Positions 44,401 to 56,064 of a DNA stretch of 64,000 nucleotides are shown here, one piece after another. The translations under genes and the position numbers were made by a program. Every line of letters starts with the position of its first letter. Positions within the stretch are counted from its first letter, which is position 1. Source of the stretch: Bacteroidales bacterium (lineage in GTDB: Bacteria; Bacteroidota; Bacteroidia; Bacteroidales; UBA932). The notes under the pieces were generated by a model, which had not been told where the DNA came from, did no database searches, and saw nothing but the letters and a program-made list of their open reading frames with translations. The stretch is taken from assembly GCA_016285175.1 (NCBI GenBank), contig JAEEQF010000002.1, positions 1-64,000 on the forward strand, read 5' to 3'.

Positions 44401-45259
44401 GGTCTTCACCTTTACCTTCCCCTGCAGCAAGGAGGCTTATGCTTCGGAGTGCGTATGGGGAGACAATACGGAAAAGGAACCTGAGATCCGGGAGACGGCG
44501 GAGCTTCCCGCCAGCCAGGACGAGGTGAACGTACTGGTGGTGGAAGACAACGCCGACATGCGGGAATACATCCGCTCATACCTGGCCCCGTACTACCACG
44601 TGATGACGGCCGAGGACGGCGAGCAGGCCTGGAAGTGCATCCGGATATCGGCCCCGGACATGATCGTGAGCGATGTGATGATGCCGTTCAAGGATGGCTA
44701 CACCCTGTGCAAGGAAGTGAAGAACGACCCCGAGTTCTGTCACCTGCCGGTAATCCTGCTCACGGCCAAGGCCGATATGGAAAACCATATCCACGGCCTG
44801 GAGCTGGGGGCCGATGCCTATATCGGCAAACCCTTCGATCCGCAGTTCCTGCTGGCCTCGGTGGCCAATCTCCTGGAAAACCGCAAGCGGATGCAGAAGG
44901 AACTGAGCGAGAAGCCGTCGGCCGTGGAGGACATGCACATGAATACCCACGACAAACTGTTCATGGAGAAACTCTATGCCCTGGTGGAAGAGCACTTGGG
45001 AGAGGAGGATTTCAATGTGACCACCATGGCCCTGGAACTGGGCATGAGCCGCACCAGCCTCTTCTCCAAACTGAAGGCGCTGCTGGGCCAGAGTCCGCAG
45101 AGTTTCCTGCTGGGCTACCGCCTGAACCGCGCCCTGCAGCTGCTCAAGGAAGGGGATCTCAACGTGAGCGAGGTGGCCTACAAGGTGGGCTTCTCCACGC
45201 TCACCGGCTTCTCCCGTTCGTTCAAGAACAAGTTCGGCGTCCCTCCCAGCTCGGTTTAG
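41456..45259 (+). CDS. Hybrid two-component system sensor-regulator
   Basis: 1267 residues in one protein. Signal peptide (MKRLLSGFCLLLAWVCTFAQ); periplasmic two-propeller sensor (about 22-650, repeated DRAGHLWIGTSRGLNRF-type units); Y_Y_Y domain (about 655-720); one membrane helix (about 722-744, WPMLLLYGLLLVGAVLAGIYLY in part); histidine kinase with phospho-acceptor His778 in NVSHEFRTPL and ATPase motifs NLVSNAVKYTP and DTGIGI; receiver domain with phospho-acceptor Asp1073 in IVSDVMMPF; C-terminal AraC-type DNA-binding domain (about 1165-1267). It senses a breakdown oligosaccharide in the periplasm and activates the locus. Divergent from susC. Confidence 0.95.
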   Translation: MKRLLSGFCLLLAWVCTFAQSTRMQPVQDHLSNNSVNALVQDRAGHLWIGTSRGLNRFNGSAYKPYLHMQEDSLSLFDDYVSALMYDSGERLWVGTSSGIALLRNGRVDPKVRWEVGRVFSLASLDEQHLLCSVRNTLSIVDKTTGENRPVFHDDRITYNSFLLTGGGYVWIDHLARPDITVLDQSFRIVRELSRPGENIRGICEGYDRFIYVCTDKGLFKYMPDGTPAPLPAFLEGLTKGENVLFFNRRPDAEMMILGVQGKGIYSVRAEQVRRIVLQEDLDECRSCLSLLTEDNIWLSRNRQGLQWHYLPTDRESILIPKEHPSEALNNFYEKDAENLLILTNKAIYTYQRARREIHRVQAEGINGNDQLTISLIDQRGRLWLVYGFRELRRYEWKGDRLVITFRYPVQASVSIWNSADGRVHLLQGDKILTVDREDRVSTLPASAHPPFWYSGQTRSGLPYFLADDSIWISRDNLILSRLDIDVETPVAFYEDVDGTYWIGSSRNGLFHYDPVSKQLSATPYGNEQTDHSIRSLTGDPYGNIWVASRTSVTMISRKDGSAVTYKSLPGLTGVMSTNNSLVGRDRTVYFGSIYRIFSFLAVNPEMERDIPLELDGITVNGSTLLSAIPEELVLNHRQTQMSFYFSAMNFNANFSPVYQYKLEGFDADWNAAGDGRRVSYSGLSPGSYTFRVRVQRPDGQWSTEELVQKVRIRPSPFLSWPMLLLYGLLLVGAVLAGIYLYVRSKMDRERLDLNVQEKMLVEQMSQERTTFFTNVSHEFRTPLALIYGPVKELARSTTLDEKDRKLVGVVERNSERMIRLTDQLLQFNQSAVNRDELSVERVDLAAVLRKMLENFEYMFRQKNLAVHLDAPSMLDAYCDREKVERIVFNLVSNAVKYTPERGQIEVSLTSDGKNASIEVADTGIGIAPEKMSRIFNRYERVGEKVGDSLPTGFGIGLNYARHLAEVHKGELSVRSNDPIGTVFTFTFPCSKEAYASECVWGDNTEKEPEIRETAELPASQDEVNVLVVEDNADMREYIRSYLAPYYHVMTAEDGEQAWKCIRISAPDMIVSDVMMPFKDGYTLCKEVKNDPEFCHLPVILLTAKADMENHIHGLELGADAYIGKPFDPQFLLASVANLLENRKRMQKELSEKPSAVEDMHMNTHDKLFMEKLYALVEEHLGEEDFNVTTMALELGMSRTSLFSKLKALLGQSPQSFLLGYRLNRALQLLKEGDLNVSEVAYKVGFSTLTGFSRSFKNKFGVPPSSV

Positions 45260-45268
45260 TTTTAGATG

Positions 45269-45339
45269 AAGATAAAAGATAAGTTTTCCCCGGGGCAAAG
45301 AAAAGGCCGATGCCCCGGGGAAAACTTATCTTTTATCTT
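45269..45339. terminator. Bidirectional terminator with perfect 28-bp arms
   Basis: Arms 45269-45296 and 45312-45339 are exact reverse complements over 28 bp, with a 15-nt loop. Each arm has a GC-rich core next to the loop and an A/T-rich outer part that supplies T runs in both directions. It lies between the convergent regulator and beta-galactosidase genes. Confidence 0.85.
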
Positions 45340-45345
45340 TAATAA

Positions 45346-48450
<3,105 letters not shown>

Positions 48451-48472
48451 TTAAAATATTAAAAAAAGTCAC

Positions 48473-48480
48473 TATCTTTG
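48473..48480 (+). promoter_or_regulatory. Candidate promoter -7 box almost touching the next start codon
   Basis: TATCTTTG, exact TAnnTTTG, ends 6 bp before the ATG at 48487, so the transcript would have almost no leader. No -33 box is clear in the A/T-rich stretch upstream. Confidence 0.5.
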
Positions 48481-48486
48481 CATAAT

Positions 48487-50619
48487 ATGGGAAAAAGGGC
48501 AACAATTGCAGTAATCACCGTGCTGGCAATTATGCTGGCAGGAATCGCCTTTGCAGTGAGCCGCCTTTATGGAGGCGGTTCTGCGGAGTCTCCGCGGAAG
48601 GCGGAAACCGGTGCCGCCTGGAATGTCCTCAGCGCCGTTCCGGCCGATGCCGTACTGGTAACCGTGTTTGACGGCTCCAAGGCCGCCGCCCGAGTACTGG
48701 CCGATTCAACCGGCCTGGTCCAGGCCCTCCTCTGCCCCGGCAATCCCTCCCTCATGGAATACCTTCGCTGCACGGACCGCAGCAAGATGGCCGTGTCGCT
48801 GCACAACAGCGGCTCGCTGGTGCCCCTGGTGGTCACGGAACTGCGGCAGCTGGATTCGGCCTCCCTCGCTCCGGTGCTGGCAGCGGCGGAAAAGGCCGGG
48901 CTCAAGACGGCCTTCAGCGGCGGTTTCCTCCTGGCTTCCCGCTCGGAAACCTTCCTCAATGCATCGGCCCGCCACCTGGAAGAAGGGATGTCGGTCCTGG
49001 CAACGGACAAGCTGGAGGACCTGGTGAGTGTCACTTCCGGTCCCGTGTCCTTCTTCTTCTCCCATGCCCACGCCGCCAAGATCCTGCAGGTATATACCCC
49101 CGCCAAGATGCGCCGGAAGGCGTCTTTCGTGAAGGACCTCACCGCCTGGAGCTCCCTGGTGGTGCAGGAGTCGGATCAGGACCATATCCTCCTCAAGGGG
49201 AGCGCCCTTCCCGGAGAGGCTCCCGCCAGCTGGCTTTCCGCCTTTGAGGGTTTGCCCGCCCAGGAAGCCGCTTTCCCGGAAGTGCTGCCGTATTTCACCG
49301 CCAAGGTCCTGTCCCTTCCCGTTGCCGATGCGGATTCCTTCCTGGCCAAACTCCGTCGCTATGAAGACGGAAATGGCCGCATCACCCGCTACAACAATGC
49401 GCTCAAGGCCCGCTCCGGCAGGCCCCTGTCCCCGGAAGAGTGGTTCCGCAGCCTCCAGCCCAAGGAGGTGGTAAAGGCTACGTTCGCATCGGAGGACGGC
49501 GTTTCGCACGATGTGGTGCTGGTGCGTTCGGCCAAGGACCAGAAATTGGGGGAGGCTTCCTCCAATGCATACAAGGGTTATCTGAATGCCGTCCTGGGAG
49601 AAGGTTTCTCCGTGGTGGACACGTCCTGCGCCTCGGTGGGAAACCATTGGAGCGTCTATGGAGACGGTCCGGCCGTAAGGGCTTTTGCCGATAAGCCGTT
49701 CCTGGACTATACCCTCAAGGACCGCCTCTCGGATGCATCGGTTTCCGTTCCCTCCGGCGTGGTGGCATACAATTCCTTCTCGGAGAATCCGGAGATGGCT
49801 TCGGAAATCTTCTCCGGGGAGCTTAGCGAAAAACTGTTGGACTTTGTCCGGGGTTCCGGTTATGCACCGGCCTTCGTGGGGCTGGATTTATCGGCCGGGA
49901 TTCCCAGCTACCGCATCCGTCTGGACAAGCGCGCCCTCAAGGGCACCAAGGTGCAGGTGCTGGAGCGGGATACCACCGTGGTGGTGCCCACCGGCCTGTT
50001 CCCGGTACAGAATTACCAGACGGGCAAGACCAATTACCTGTATCAGAACGACCATCTTTCCATCTGCCTTAACGACGAAAACGGCAAAGGCGTATGGGGT
50101 ATCCCCTTCAAGGAGCGCCTCTGCGGAAAGGTGGAGAACATAGACTATTACAACAACGGGAAAATCCAGTTCCTCTTCTGCGCCGGCACTAAGCTGTACC
50201 TGCTGGACCGCCTGGGCCACTGGGTGAACGGTTTCCCGGTGGATCTGGGCAAAGCCGTGCTGCTGGGCCCCTCCGCGTATGACTTTACGGGCGCCCACGG
50301 GTATACCGTGATGGTGCTCCACAAAGATAATTCCTTGGAAATGTACAACCTGCACGGCCAGAAACCGGCCGACTGGAAGGGCATCTCCGCTCCGGAAACG
50401 GTAAAGTCGCTTCCGGAACTGGTGGAGGTGAACGGAAAGTCGTACTGGGTGGTGCGCACTTCGGTCCGCACCCTGGTGTACGGGTTCTACGGAGGAGACC
50501 CTCTTACCCGGGAAGAGGGCGGAAAGATGATAAAGCCGGACTCCCCGGTCACGCCCAAGGGAAAGGGTGTGAGCGTGGAGTGTTACGACGGCCGCACCCG
50601 GGATATCAAATTGAACTAA
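48487..50619 (+). CDS. Membrane-anchored protein of unknown function
   Basis: 710 residues from the ATG at 48487 (a TTG three codons upstream is inside the promoter). One N-terminal membrane helix (about 5-27) with a short cytoplasmic end, so most of the protein is outside the cytoplasm. The N-terminal half is Ala/Ser-rich and reminiscent of DUF3352-type proteins; the last ~200 residues carry beta-propeller-like strands (GVWGIPFKERLCG, YNNGKIQFLFCAGTKLYLLD). I do not recognise a characterised family. It is the first gene of a six-gene run with acyl-CoA ligase, dCMP deaminase, protease, dnaX and lptB; 17 bp separate it from the ligase. Confidence 0.55.
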   Translation: MGKRATIAVITVLAIMLAGIAFAVSRLYGGGSAESPRKAETGAAWNVLSAVPADAVLVTVFDGSKAAARVLADSTGLVQALLCPGNPSLMEYLRCTDRSKMAVSLHNSGSLVPLVVTELRQLDSASLAPVLAAAEKAGLKTAFSGGFLLASRSETFLNASARHLEEGMSVLATDKLEDLVSVTSGPVSFFFSHAHAAKILQVYTPAKMRRKASFVKDLTAWSSLVVQESDQDHILLKGSALPGEAPASWLSAFEGLPAQEAAFPEVLPYFTAKVLSLPVADADSFLAKLRRYEDGNGRITRYNNALKARSGRPLSPEEWFRSLQPKEVVKATFASEDGVSHDVVLVRSAKDQKLGEASSNAYKGYLNAVLGEGFSVVDTSCASVGNHWSVYGDGPAVRAFADKPFLDYTLKDRLSDASVSVPSGVVAYNSFSENPEMASEIFSGELSEKLLDFVRGSGYAPAFVGLDLSAGIPSYRIRLDKRALKGTKVQVLERDTTVVVPTGLFPVQNYQTGKTNYLYQNDHLSICLNDENGKGVWGIPFKERLCGKVENIDYYNNGKIQFLFCAGTKLYLLDRLGHWVNGFPVDLGKAVLLGPSAYDFTGAHGYTVMVLHKDNSLEMYNLHGQKPADWKGISAPETVKSLPELVEVNGKSYWVVRTSVRTLVYGFYGGDPLTREEGGKMIKPDSPVTPKGKGVSVECYDGRTRDIKLN

Positions 50620-50636
50620 AACCTGTCCTGAATATT

Positions 50637-52292
50637 ATGGAATTCAAATCTGTAAACAAAATCCTCCAGAATAGCATGGTGGCCAACTGGGACCGCCCGG
50701 CGCTCACCAACTACCAGGGTATGACCCTGGCCTACAGGGATGTGGCGCGCCGGATGGCTAAAATCCACATTGCCTTCGAGCAGTGCGGCCTCAAGCGAGG
50801 CGACAAAGTGGCCATCTGTTCCCGCAACCAGGCCAACTGGGGCGTTTGCTTCCTGTCGGCCATCACCTATGGTGCCGTGGCAGTACCCATCCTGCACGAG
50901 TTCAAGCCGGGAAACATCCATTATCTGGTAAACCATTCGGAAGCCCGCGTCCTGTTTGTGGACGAGGTAATCTGGGAAGGCCTTTCGCCGGACGAGATGC
51001 CGGACCTGCTGGTGGTGGTGCAGATCAACACCCTCAAGTTCCTGTATGCCGCCACCCAGGAGCTGGCCGATATCCGGGAGCACCTGAACGAGGAATTCGG
51101 CAAGCGTTATCCCAACAACTTCGAGCCGGAGAATGTGAACTACTATCAGGATTCGGCCGATGAGCTGGCTATAATCAACTATACTTCAGGAACTTCCGGA
51201 TTCTCCAAGGGCGTAATGCTTCCGTACCGGGCCCTGTACTCCAACATAGAGTTCGCCGCCAAAGACGCCTGTCCCATGCTCAAGCCGGGCATGAACGTGG
51301 TGTCCATGCTGCCCACCGCCCACATGTACGGCATGATGTTCGAGTTCCTCTTTGAGATGACCATCGGCATGCACGTGCATTTCCTGTCCCGTGTACCCAG
51401 TCCCAAGATCATCATGCAGGCCTTCAGCGAAATCCATCCGGATATCATCATCGCGGTGCCGCTGGTGATGGAAAAGGTGTACAAGACCAAGCTCAAGCCC
51501 CTCATCGACAAAACCAAGTATTACCGGCGCATCCCCGTACTGGGTCCGGTAATCGAGAAGAAATTCTGCGCGGAGCTCACCCATGCCTTCGGCGGCCAGT
51601 TCGAGGAAGTGATCCTGGGCGGGGCGGCCTTCAATCCGGAGGTGGAGAAGTTCCTGCACAAGATAGGTTTCCACTATACGGTGGGTTACGGCATGACGGA
51701 ATGCGGTCCCATCATCGGCTATGCCCACTGGGATAAGGTGAAGGTGGGAAGCGCCGGCCGTGCCGCCCTCAACATGCAGATCCGCATAGATTCCCCGGAT
51801 CCGGAGAGAATCCCCGGAGAGGTGCAGGTGAAGGGCCCCAACGTGTGCCTGGGCTACTATAAGAACGAAGACACCACCAAGGCTTCCTTCACGCAGGACG
51901 GCTGGTTCCGCACGGGCGACATGGGCGTCCTGGACAAGGACGGCTACCTCTTCCTGCGGGGCCGTTCCAAGTGCATGGTGCTGGGCCCTTCCGGCCAGAA
52001 CATCTATCCGGAAGAGGTGGAAGCCACCATCAACAACTTCAACTATGTGGTGGATTCCCTGGTTGTGGAGGACGACGGCGGCCTCACGGCGCTTATCTAT
52101 CCGGACTGGCACCAGGGAGAACTGGACGGCTATACCCGGAGCGAATTCAAGAAACGCATCGTGGGGATGCTGCCCGCCATCAACGAGGAGCTTCCCAAGT
52201 ATGCGCAGATCAAGAAGATAGAGCTCATGCCGGAAGACTTTGAGCGTACTCCCAAAAAGAGCATCAAGCGTTATCTGTATCAGAGGACATAA
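50637..52292 (+). CDS. Long-chain fatty acid--CoA ligase (AMP-forming)
   Basis: 551 residues from the ATG at 50637; an in-frame start 19 codons earlier overlaps the upstream gene and is rejected. The AMP-binding P-loop is NYTSGTSGFSKGVML and the second motif is GYGMTECGP, followed by DGWFRTGDMG and the C-terminal Lys in RTPKKSIKRYL. Activates fatty acids as acyl-AMP then acyl-CoA, probably at the membrane. Close spacing on both sides (17 and 3 bp) places it in the operon. Substrate chain length is not readable. Confidence 0.9.
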   Translation: MEFKSVNKILQNSMVANWDRPALTNYQGMTLAYRDVARRMAKIHIAFEQCGLKRGDKVAICSRNQANWGVCFLSAITYGAVAVPILHEFKPGNIHYLVNHSEARVLFVDEVIWEGLSPDEMPDLLVVVQINTLKFLYAATQELADIREHLNEEFGKRYPNNFEPENVNYYQDSADELAIINYTSGTSGFSKGVMLPYRALYSNIEFAAKDACPMLKPGMNVVSMLPTAHMYGMMFEFLFEMTIGMHVHFLSRVPSPKIIMQAFSEIHPDIIIAVPLVMEKVYKTKLKPLIDKTKYYRRIPVLGPVIEKKFCAELTHAFGGQFEEVILGGAAFNPEVEKFLHKIGFHYTVGYGMTECGPIIGYAHWDKVKVGSAGRAALNMQIRIDSPDPERIPGEVQVKGPNVCLGYYKNEDTTKASFTQDGWFRTGDMGVLDKDGYLFLRGRSKCMVLGPSGQNIYPEEVEATINNFNYVVDSLVVEDDGGLTALIYPDWHQGELDGYTRSEFKKRIVGMLPAINEELPKYAQIKKIELMPEDFERTPKKSIKRYLYQRT

Positions 52293-52295
52293 GGT

Positions 52296-52697
52296 ATGAA
52301 ATTCGATCACAGTTACCTGGAAATGGCCGAAATCTGGGCCCACAACTCCTACTGCAAGCGCAGGCAGGTGGGGGCCCTGCTGGTCAAGGACCGGATGATT
52401 ATCTCCGACGGCTACAACGGAACGCCGTCGGGTTTTGAGAATATTTGCGAGGATGAAAACGGGGTAACCAAGCCCTATGTCCTGCACGCGGAGGCCAATG
52501 CCATAACCAAGGTGGCCAAGTCCGGCAACAGTTCGGAGGGCGCCACCCTCTATGTTACGGCTTCCCCCTGCGTGGAATGCGCCAAGCTCATTATCCAGTC
52601 CGGCATCAAACGGGTTGTGTACAGGGACGAATACCGCCTTACGGACGGAGTGGACCTGCTCCGCCGGGCAGGCATTGAAGTGGAACAATCCCAGTAA
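52296..52697 (+). CDS. dCMP deaminase family protein (ComEB-like)
   Basis: 133 residues. Zinc deaminase motifs HAEANAI (His and catalytic Glu) and PCVECAK (two Cys). The family converts dCMP to dUMP, feeding thymidylate synthesis. N-terminal KRRQVGALLVKD and the C-terminal VVYRDEYR segment fit deoxycytidylate deaminases. Its TAA overlaps the next ATG by one base (TAATG). Confidence 0.9.
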   Translation: MKFDHSYLEMAEIWAHNSYCKRRQVGALLVKDRMIISDGYNGTPSGFENICEDENGVTKPYVLHAEANAITKVAKSGNSSEGATLYVTASPCVECAKLIIQSGIKRVVYRDEYRLTDGVDLLRRAGIEVEQSQ

Positions 52698-54286
52698 TGG
52701 CGCCTATGCAGAAGAGAAACCTTCAGCTGATCCAGGTTCTTCTGGGAGTGGTCATCGGTGCGCTGGTGACCCTTTCCGTGGTGAAGTACCGTGACAGCCG
52801 CCACTATACGCGTGTCAGGAACGAGGATTGGAGCAAAGTGAACCTGATGCTGGACCTGATCCAGAAGAATTATGTGGACACCGTAGAGCAGGAGACCATT
52901 ACGGACGCCGCCATTGCAGGCATCCTGTCCAAGCTGGACCCGCATTCTGTCTATATGCCGCCCATGCAGCTCACGGCCGCCCAGGAGGATCTGGCCGGCA
53001 ATTTCGAAGGCATCGGCATCCAGTTCAACGTGCCCAACGACACGGCCATCGTGCTGGAAGTGATTGCCGGCGGTCCGTCGGAGAAGGCGGGCCTCATGGT
53101 GGGGGACCGGCTCCTGAAGGTGGATGAGCAGGTTATTGCCGGCGTGCGCTTTCCGCAGGACAGCATGGTGCGCCGCATGAAGGGCCCTTCCGGCACCAAG
53201 GTTACCGTCACAGTCCAGCGCGGGAAGGAAGAGATTCCGTTCAAGATCATCCGCGGAAAGATTCCGGTGCGCAGCGTGGACGCTTCCTTCATCATCCGGG
53301 ACGGCGTGGGTTACATCCGTCTGGCCAAATTCTCCCGGACCACCTTCAGCGAGTTCCAGGAGGCGGCCGACAACCTGCTGGACCGGGGGCTCCGGCACCT
53401 GATCCTGGACCTGAGGGACAACACCGGCGGCTATCTGGACCAGGCGCTGCTGCTTGGCAACGCCTTCCTGGAGCGGGGCGATGTAGTGGTCTATGTGGAG
53501 GGGCGCAAGCGGGCCCGCGAGCTTTTCCGGGCCGATGGGAAAGGACGTCTGAAGGACGTGGGACTTACGGTGCTCATCAGCGAGAATTCGGCATCGGCCA
53601 GTGAGATTGTGGCGGGCGCCATCCAGGATAACGACCGGGGACAGGTGATCGGAAGGCGTTCCTTCGGGAAAGGCCTGGTACAGGAGGAATTCGATTTCTC
53701 GGACCATTCCGGCCTCCGGCTCACCGTGGCGCGCTATTACACCCCCAGCGGCCGCTGCATCCAGAAGCCCTATGTGGATTACGATTACGACATCTACAAC
53801 CGTTACGCCGACGGCGAGGTTTTCTCGGCCGAGAATGTGAAGCTGGATACCACGGACAAGCATTTTACCCGCAATGGGCGGAAGGTATACGGCGGTGGCG
53901 GCATCATGCCGGACATCTTTGTCCCCATGGACACCACCCGGGCTACGGAATACTACCAGAAGTGCAACCGGAAGGCCACCCAGATGCGTTTCGCATCGGC
54001 CGTCTTCGACCGGCACAAGGACCGTCTCCTCTCCATCGAGAAGTATCCGGAGATGGACCGCTTCCTGAAAGAGGTGGATGTGGCAACGTCCTTCCGCAGT
54101 TTCGCCAGCAAGACAGACGGCATTACGGCTACGGCGGAGGAATGGGAGAAGACCAAGCCATACCTCATCCCTCAGCTGGAGGCCCTGGTGGCCCGATACT
54201 CCAGGCTGGGAGAAAACGCATACTACAGGTACTACTTGCCTGTGGACAATACCATAACCGTGGCATTGAAGGAATTGGAAAAGTAA
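52697..54286 (+). CDS. C-terminal processing protease, S41 family (CtpA/Tsp-like)
   Basis: 529 residues. N-terminal membrane anchor (about 9-27), then a helical region, PDZ domain (about 85-165) and the S41 core with the Ser/Lys dyad: Ser300 in NSASASE and Lys325 in SFGKGLV, 25 residues apart as in E. coli Tsp. A C-terminal extension of about 130 residues follows. It degrades or trims proteins from the C-terminus in the periplasm. It starts by a 1-bp overlap with the dCMP deaminase gene. Confidence 0.93.
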   Translation: MAPMQKRNLQLIQVLLGVVIGALVTLSVVKYRDSRHYTRVRNEDWSKVNLMLDLIQKNYVDTVEQETITDAAIAGILSKLDPHSVYMPPMQLTAAQEDLAGNFEGIGIQFNVPNDTAIVLEVIAGGPSEKAGLMVGDRLLKVDEQVIAGVRFPQDSMVRRMKGPSGTKVTVTVQRGKEEIPFKIIRGKIPVRSVDASFIIRDGVGYIRLAKFSRTTFSEFQEAADNLLDRGLRHLILDLRDNTGGYLDQALLLGNAFLERGDVVVYVEGRKRARELFRADGKGRLKDVGLTVLISENSASASEIVAGAIQDNDRGQVIGRRSFGKGLVQEEFDFSDHSGLRLTVARYYTPSGRCIQKPYVDYDYDIYNRYADGEVFSAENVKLDTTDKHFTRNGRKVYGGGGIMPDIFVPMDTTRATEYYQKCNRKATQMRFASAVFDRHKDRLLSIEKYPEMDRFLKEVDVATSFRSFASKTDGITATAEEWEKTKPYLIPQLEALVARYSRLGENAYYRYYLPVDNTITVALKELEK

Positions 54287-54292
54287 ACGCTT

Positions 54293-56035
54293 ATGAGTCA
54301 GTACATCGTATCGGCAAGAAAATACAGGCCGGATTCCTTCGGAACCCTCATCGGCCAGGACAACATTGCGCGGACCCTGTCCAATTCCATCAAGCGGGGA
54401 CAGCTGGCGCATGCGTATCTTTTCTGCGGTCCGCGGGGCGTGGGAAAGACCACTACCGCCCGTATCTTTGCCAAGATGATCAACTGCGTCCATCCCGGTC
54501 CGGACATGCAGCCCTGCGGGGAATGCGAGTCCTGCGTTTCCTTCCAGGAGGGCCGGAGTTATTGCATCCATGAACTGGACGCCGCCTCCAACAATTCGGT
54601 GGAGGATATCAAGGCCCTCATGGAGCAGGTGCAGGTGCCGCCGCAGGTGGGAAAGTACAGCGTGTATATCATAGACGAGGTGCACATGCTGTCGCAATCG
54701 GCCTTCAATGCCTTCCTTAAGACGCTGGAGGAACCGCCGGCACATGCCATCTTCATCCTGGCCACCACGGAAAAGCACAAGATCCTCCCCACCATCCTCA
54801 GCCGCTGCCAGACCTACGATTTCAACCGGATCTCCATCCCGGACATGGTGCGGAACCTGCGGGCCATCGCCACCAAAGAAAACGTTGCCATAGACGACGA
54901 ATCCCTGCACGTAATTGCCTCCAAGGCCGATGGCGCCATGCGCGATGCGCTCACCATCTTTGACCAGACGGTGGCGTTCTGCGGCACGGATGTGAAATAT
55001 GAAGACGTGATCCGGAACCTGAACGTACTGGACTACGAATACAGTTTCCGTCTGGTGGACTATTTCCTCTCCGGGGATTACGGCTCCGCATTCCTGCTGT
55101 TTGACGAGATCCTGTCCAAGGGCTTCAACGCCCTGCATTTCGTGGGTTCGCTGTCCAGTCACCTGCGCAATCTGGTGGTAGCCCGTACCGGCGGCCTGGA
55201 GTCCCTGCTGGAGCTGCCGGATTCGCTTAAAAAGCGTTATGCCACCCAGGCTTCCCGCTGCAGCGTGCAGTTCCTGTTCGATGCCCTGGGTATCACCACG
55301 GCCTGTGAGACCGGCTACAAGGCGGCGGTGAATCCGCGACTGCACATAGAGTACGCCCTAATGCGCCTGAGCCGCCTGGTTCCGCTTACTACAGGCCCGG
55401 TCGCTCCTGCGGAGGATGCCTTTTCCTCCGCGAAAAAGAAGGCCGATGCTACGGAGAGGGCTGTCTCCTCCAGTACGACGGCTCCTTCCTCCGCGAAAAA
55501 TAATGCCGATGCTACGGGAAGTGCATCTTCCTCCGGAGCGATTCAGGCTCCCGCACCGCGCCGGCGTCCGGCCAAGACCGGATCGGCCCTGTCCATCAAT
55601 TCCATCATGGAGGAGAAGGCGGAAGAGCCTGCACCGGTAGAGCTTGTGCAGGAGGAAGTGGCCCTTCCGGAGGATGAGCTGGTGCGTCTCAAATGGAAGG
55701 AGCTGGCCGGTGAATACAGCTCCAAACCGCGTCTGGCCAGCATGCTCTCCGGCGGGAATATCCAGCTTACGGAGGAGAATGGGGTGAAGCTGGTGGAATT
55801 CTTTGTGGTCAACGAGGCCCAGAAACAGTGGGTGGAGGAGAAGATGCTCCGGGAACTGGAAAAGAAGCTCCGGGACCTGCTGTCCTGCTCCAAGGTGAAT
55901 GTGGTGGTGTCGGTCACGCCCATGGAAGAAAGCGAAAAGAAACCCTATATGCCGGAAGAGAAGGCCAAGGACCTGATGGAAAAGAATCCGGAGGTCCGCG
56001 CCTTTGTGGCCGATATGGGTCTGGATACCAAATAA
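54293..56035 (+). CDS. dnaX: DNA polymerase III subunit gamma/tau
   Basis: 580 residues; clamp-loader ATPase. Walker [12 protein letters not shown] (about 44-54), zinc-binding cysteines in CVHPG...CGECESC (64-84), Walker B IIDEVHM and sensor ILSRCQ. After the AAA+ and collar domains comes an Ala/Ser/Lys linker (about 370-430) containing a 21-residue imperfect tandem repeat, then a C-terminal domain. No slippery run like that of E. coli dnaX is evident, so one product is expected. It sits 6 bp after the protease gene and 29 bp before lptB. Confidence 0.94.
   Translation: MSQYIVSARKYRPDSFGTLIGQDNIARTLSNSIKRGQLAHAYLFCGPRGVGKTTTARIFAKMINCVHPGPDMQPCGECESCVSFQEGRSYCIHELDAASNNSVEDIKALMEQVQVPPQVGKYSVYIIDEVHMLSQSAFNAFLKTLEEPPAHAIFILATTEKHKILPTILSRCQTYDFNRISIPDMVRNLRAIATKENVAIDDESLHVIASKADGAMRDALTIFDQTVAFCGTDVKYEDVIRNLNVLDYEYSFRLVDYFLSGDYGSAFLLFDEILSKGFNALHFVGSLSSHLRNLVVARTGGLESLLELPDSLKKRYATQASRCSVQFLFDALGITTACETGYKAAVNPRLHIEYALMRLSRLVPLTTGPVAPAEDAFSSAKKKADATERAVSSSTTAPSSAKNNADATGSASSSGAIQAPAPRRRPAKTGSALSINSIMEEKAEEPAPVELVQEEVALPEDELVRLKWKELAGEYSSKPRLASMLSGGNIQLTEENGVKLVEFFVVNEAQKQWVEEKMLRELEKKLRDLLSCSKVNVVVSVTPMEESEKKPYMPEEKAKDLMEKNPEVRAFVADMGLDTK
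55424..55517 (+). repeat. Imperfect direct repeat in the dnaX linker
   Basis: Two 31-bp blocks, 55424-55454 and 55487-55517, differ at about three positions and are 63 bp apart (21 codons). They encode Ser-Ser-Ala-Lys-x-x-Ala-Asp-Ala-Thr. Confidence 0.8.
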
Positions 56036-56038
56036 ACT

Positions 56039-56064
56039 GTCATTCTGAGCGAAGCGAAGAATCT
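56039..56064. repeat. Dispersed 26-bp repeat, copy 2, abutting the lptB start
   Basis: 24 of 26 positions match copy 1 at 6524-6549. It fills almost all of the dnaX-lptB gap and ends exactly at the lptB ATG. Confidence 0.75.

Noticed and set aside
55424..55450. Programmed frameshift site in dnaX
   Set aside because: The A-rich run GCG AAA AAG is not a proper slippery heptamer and lacks a clear downstream structure.
55828..56064. Longer N-terminus for LptB
   Set aside because: The extra 79 codons overlap dnaX and translate the dispersed repeat; LptB proteins start at the chosen ATG.
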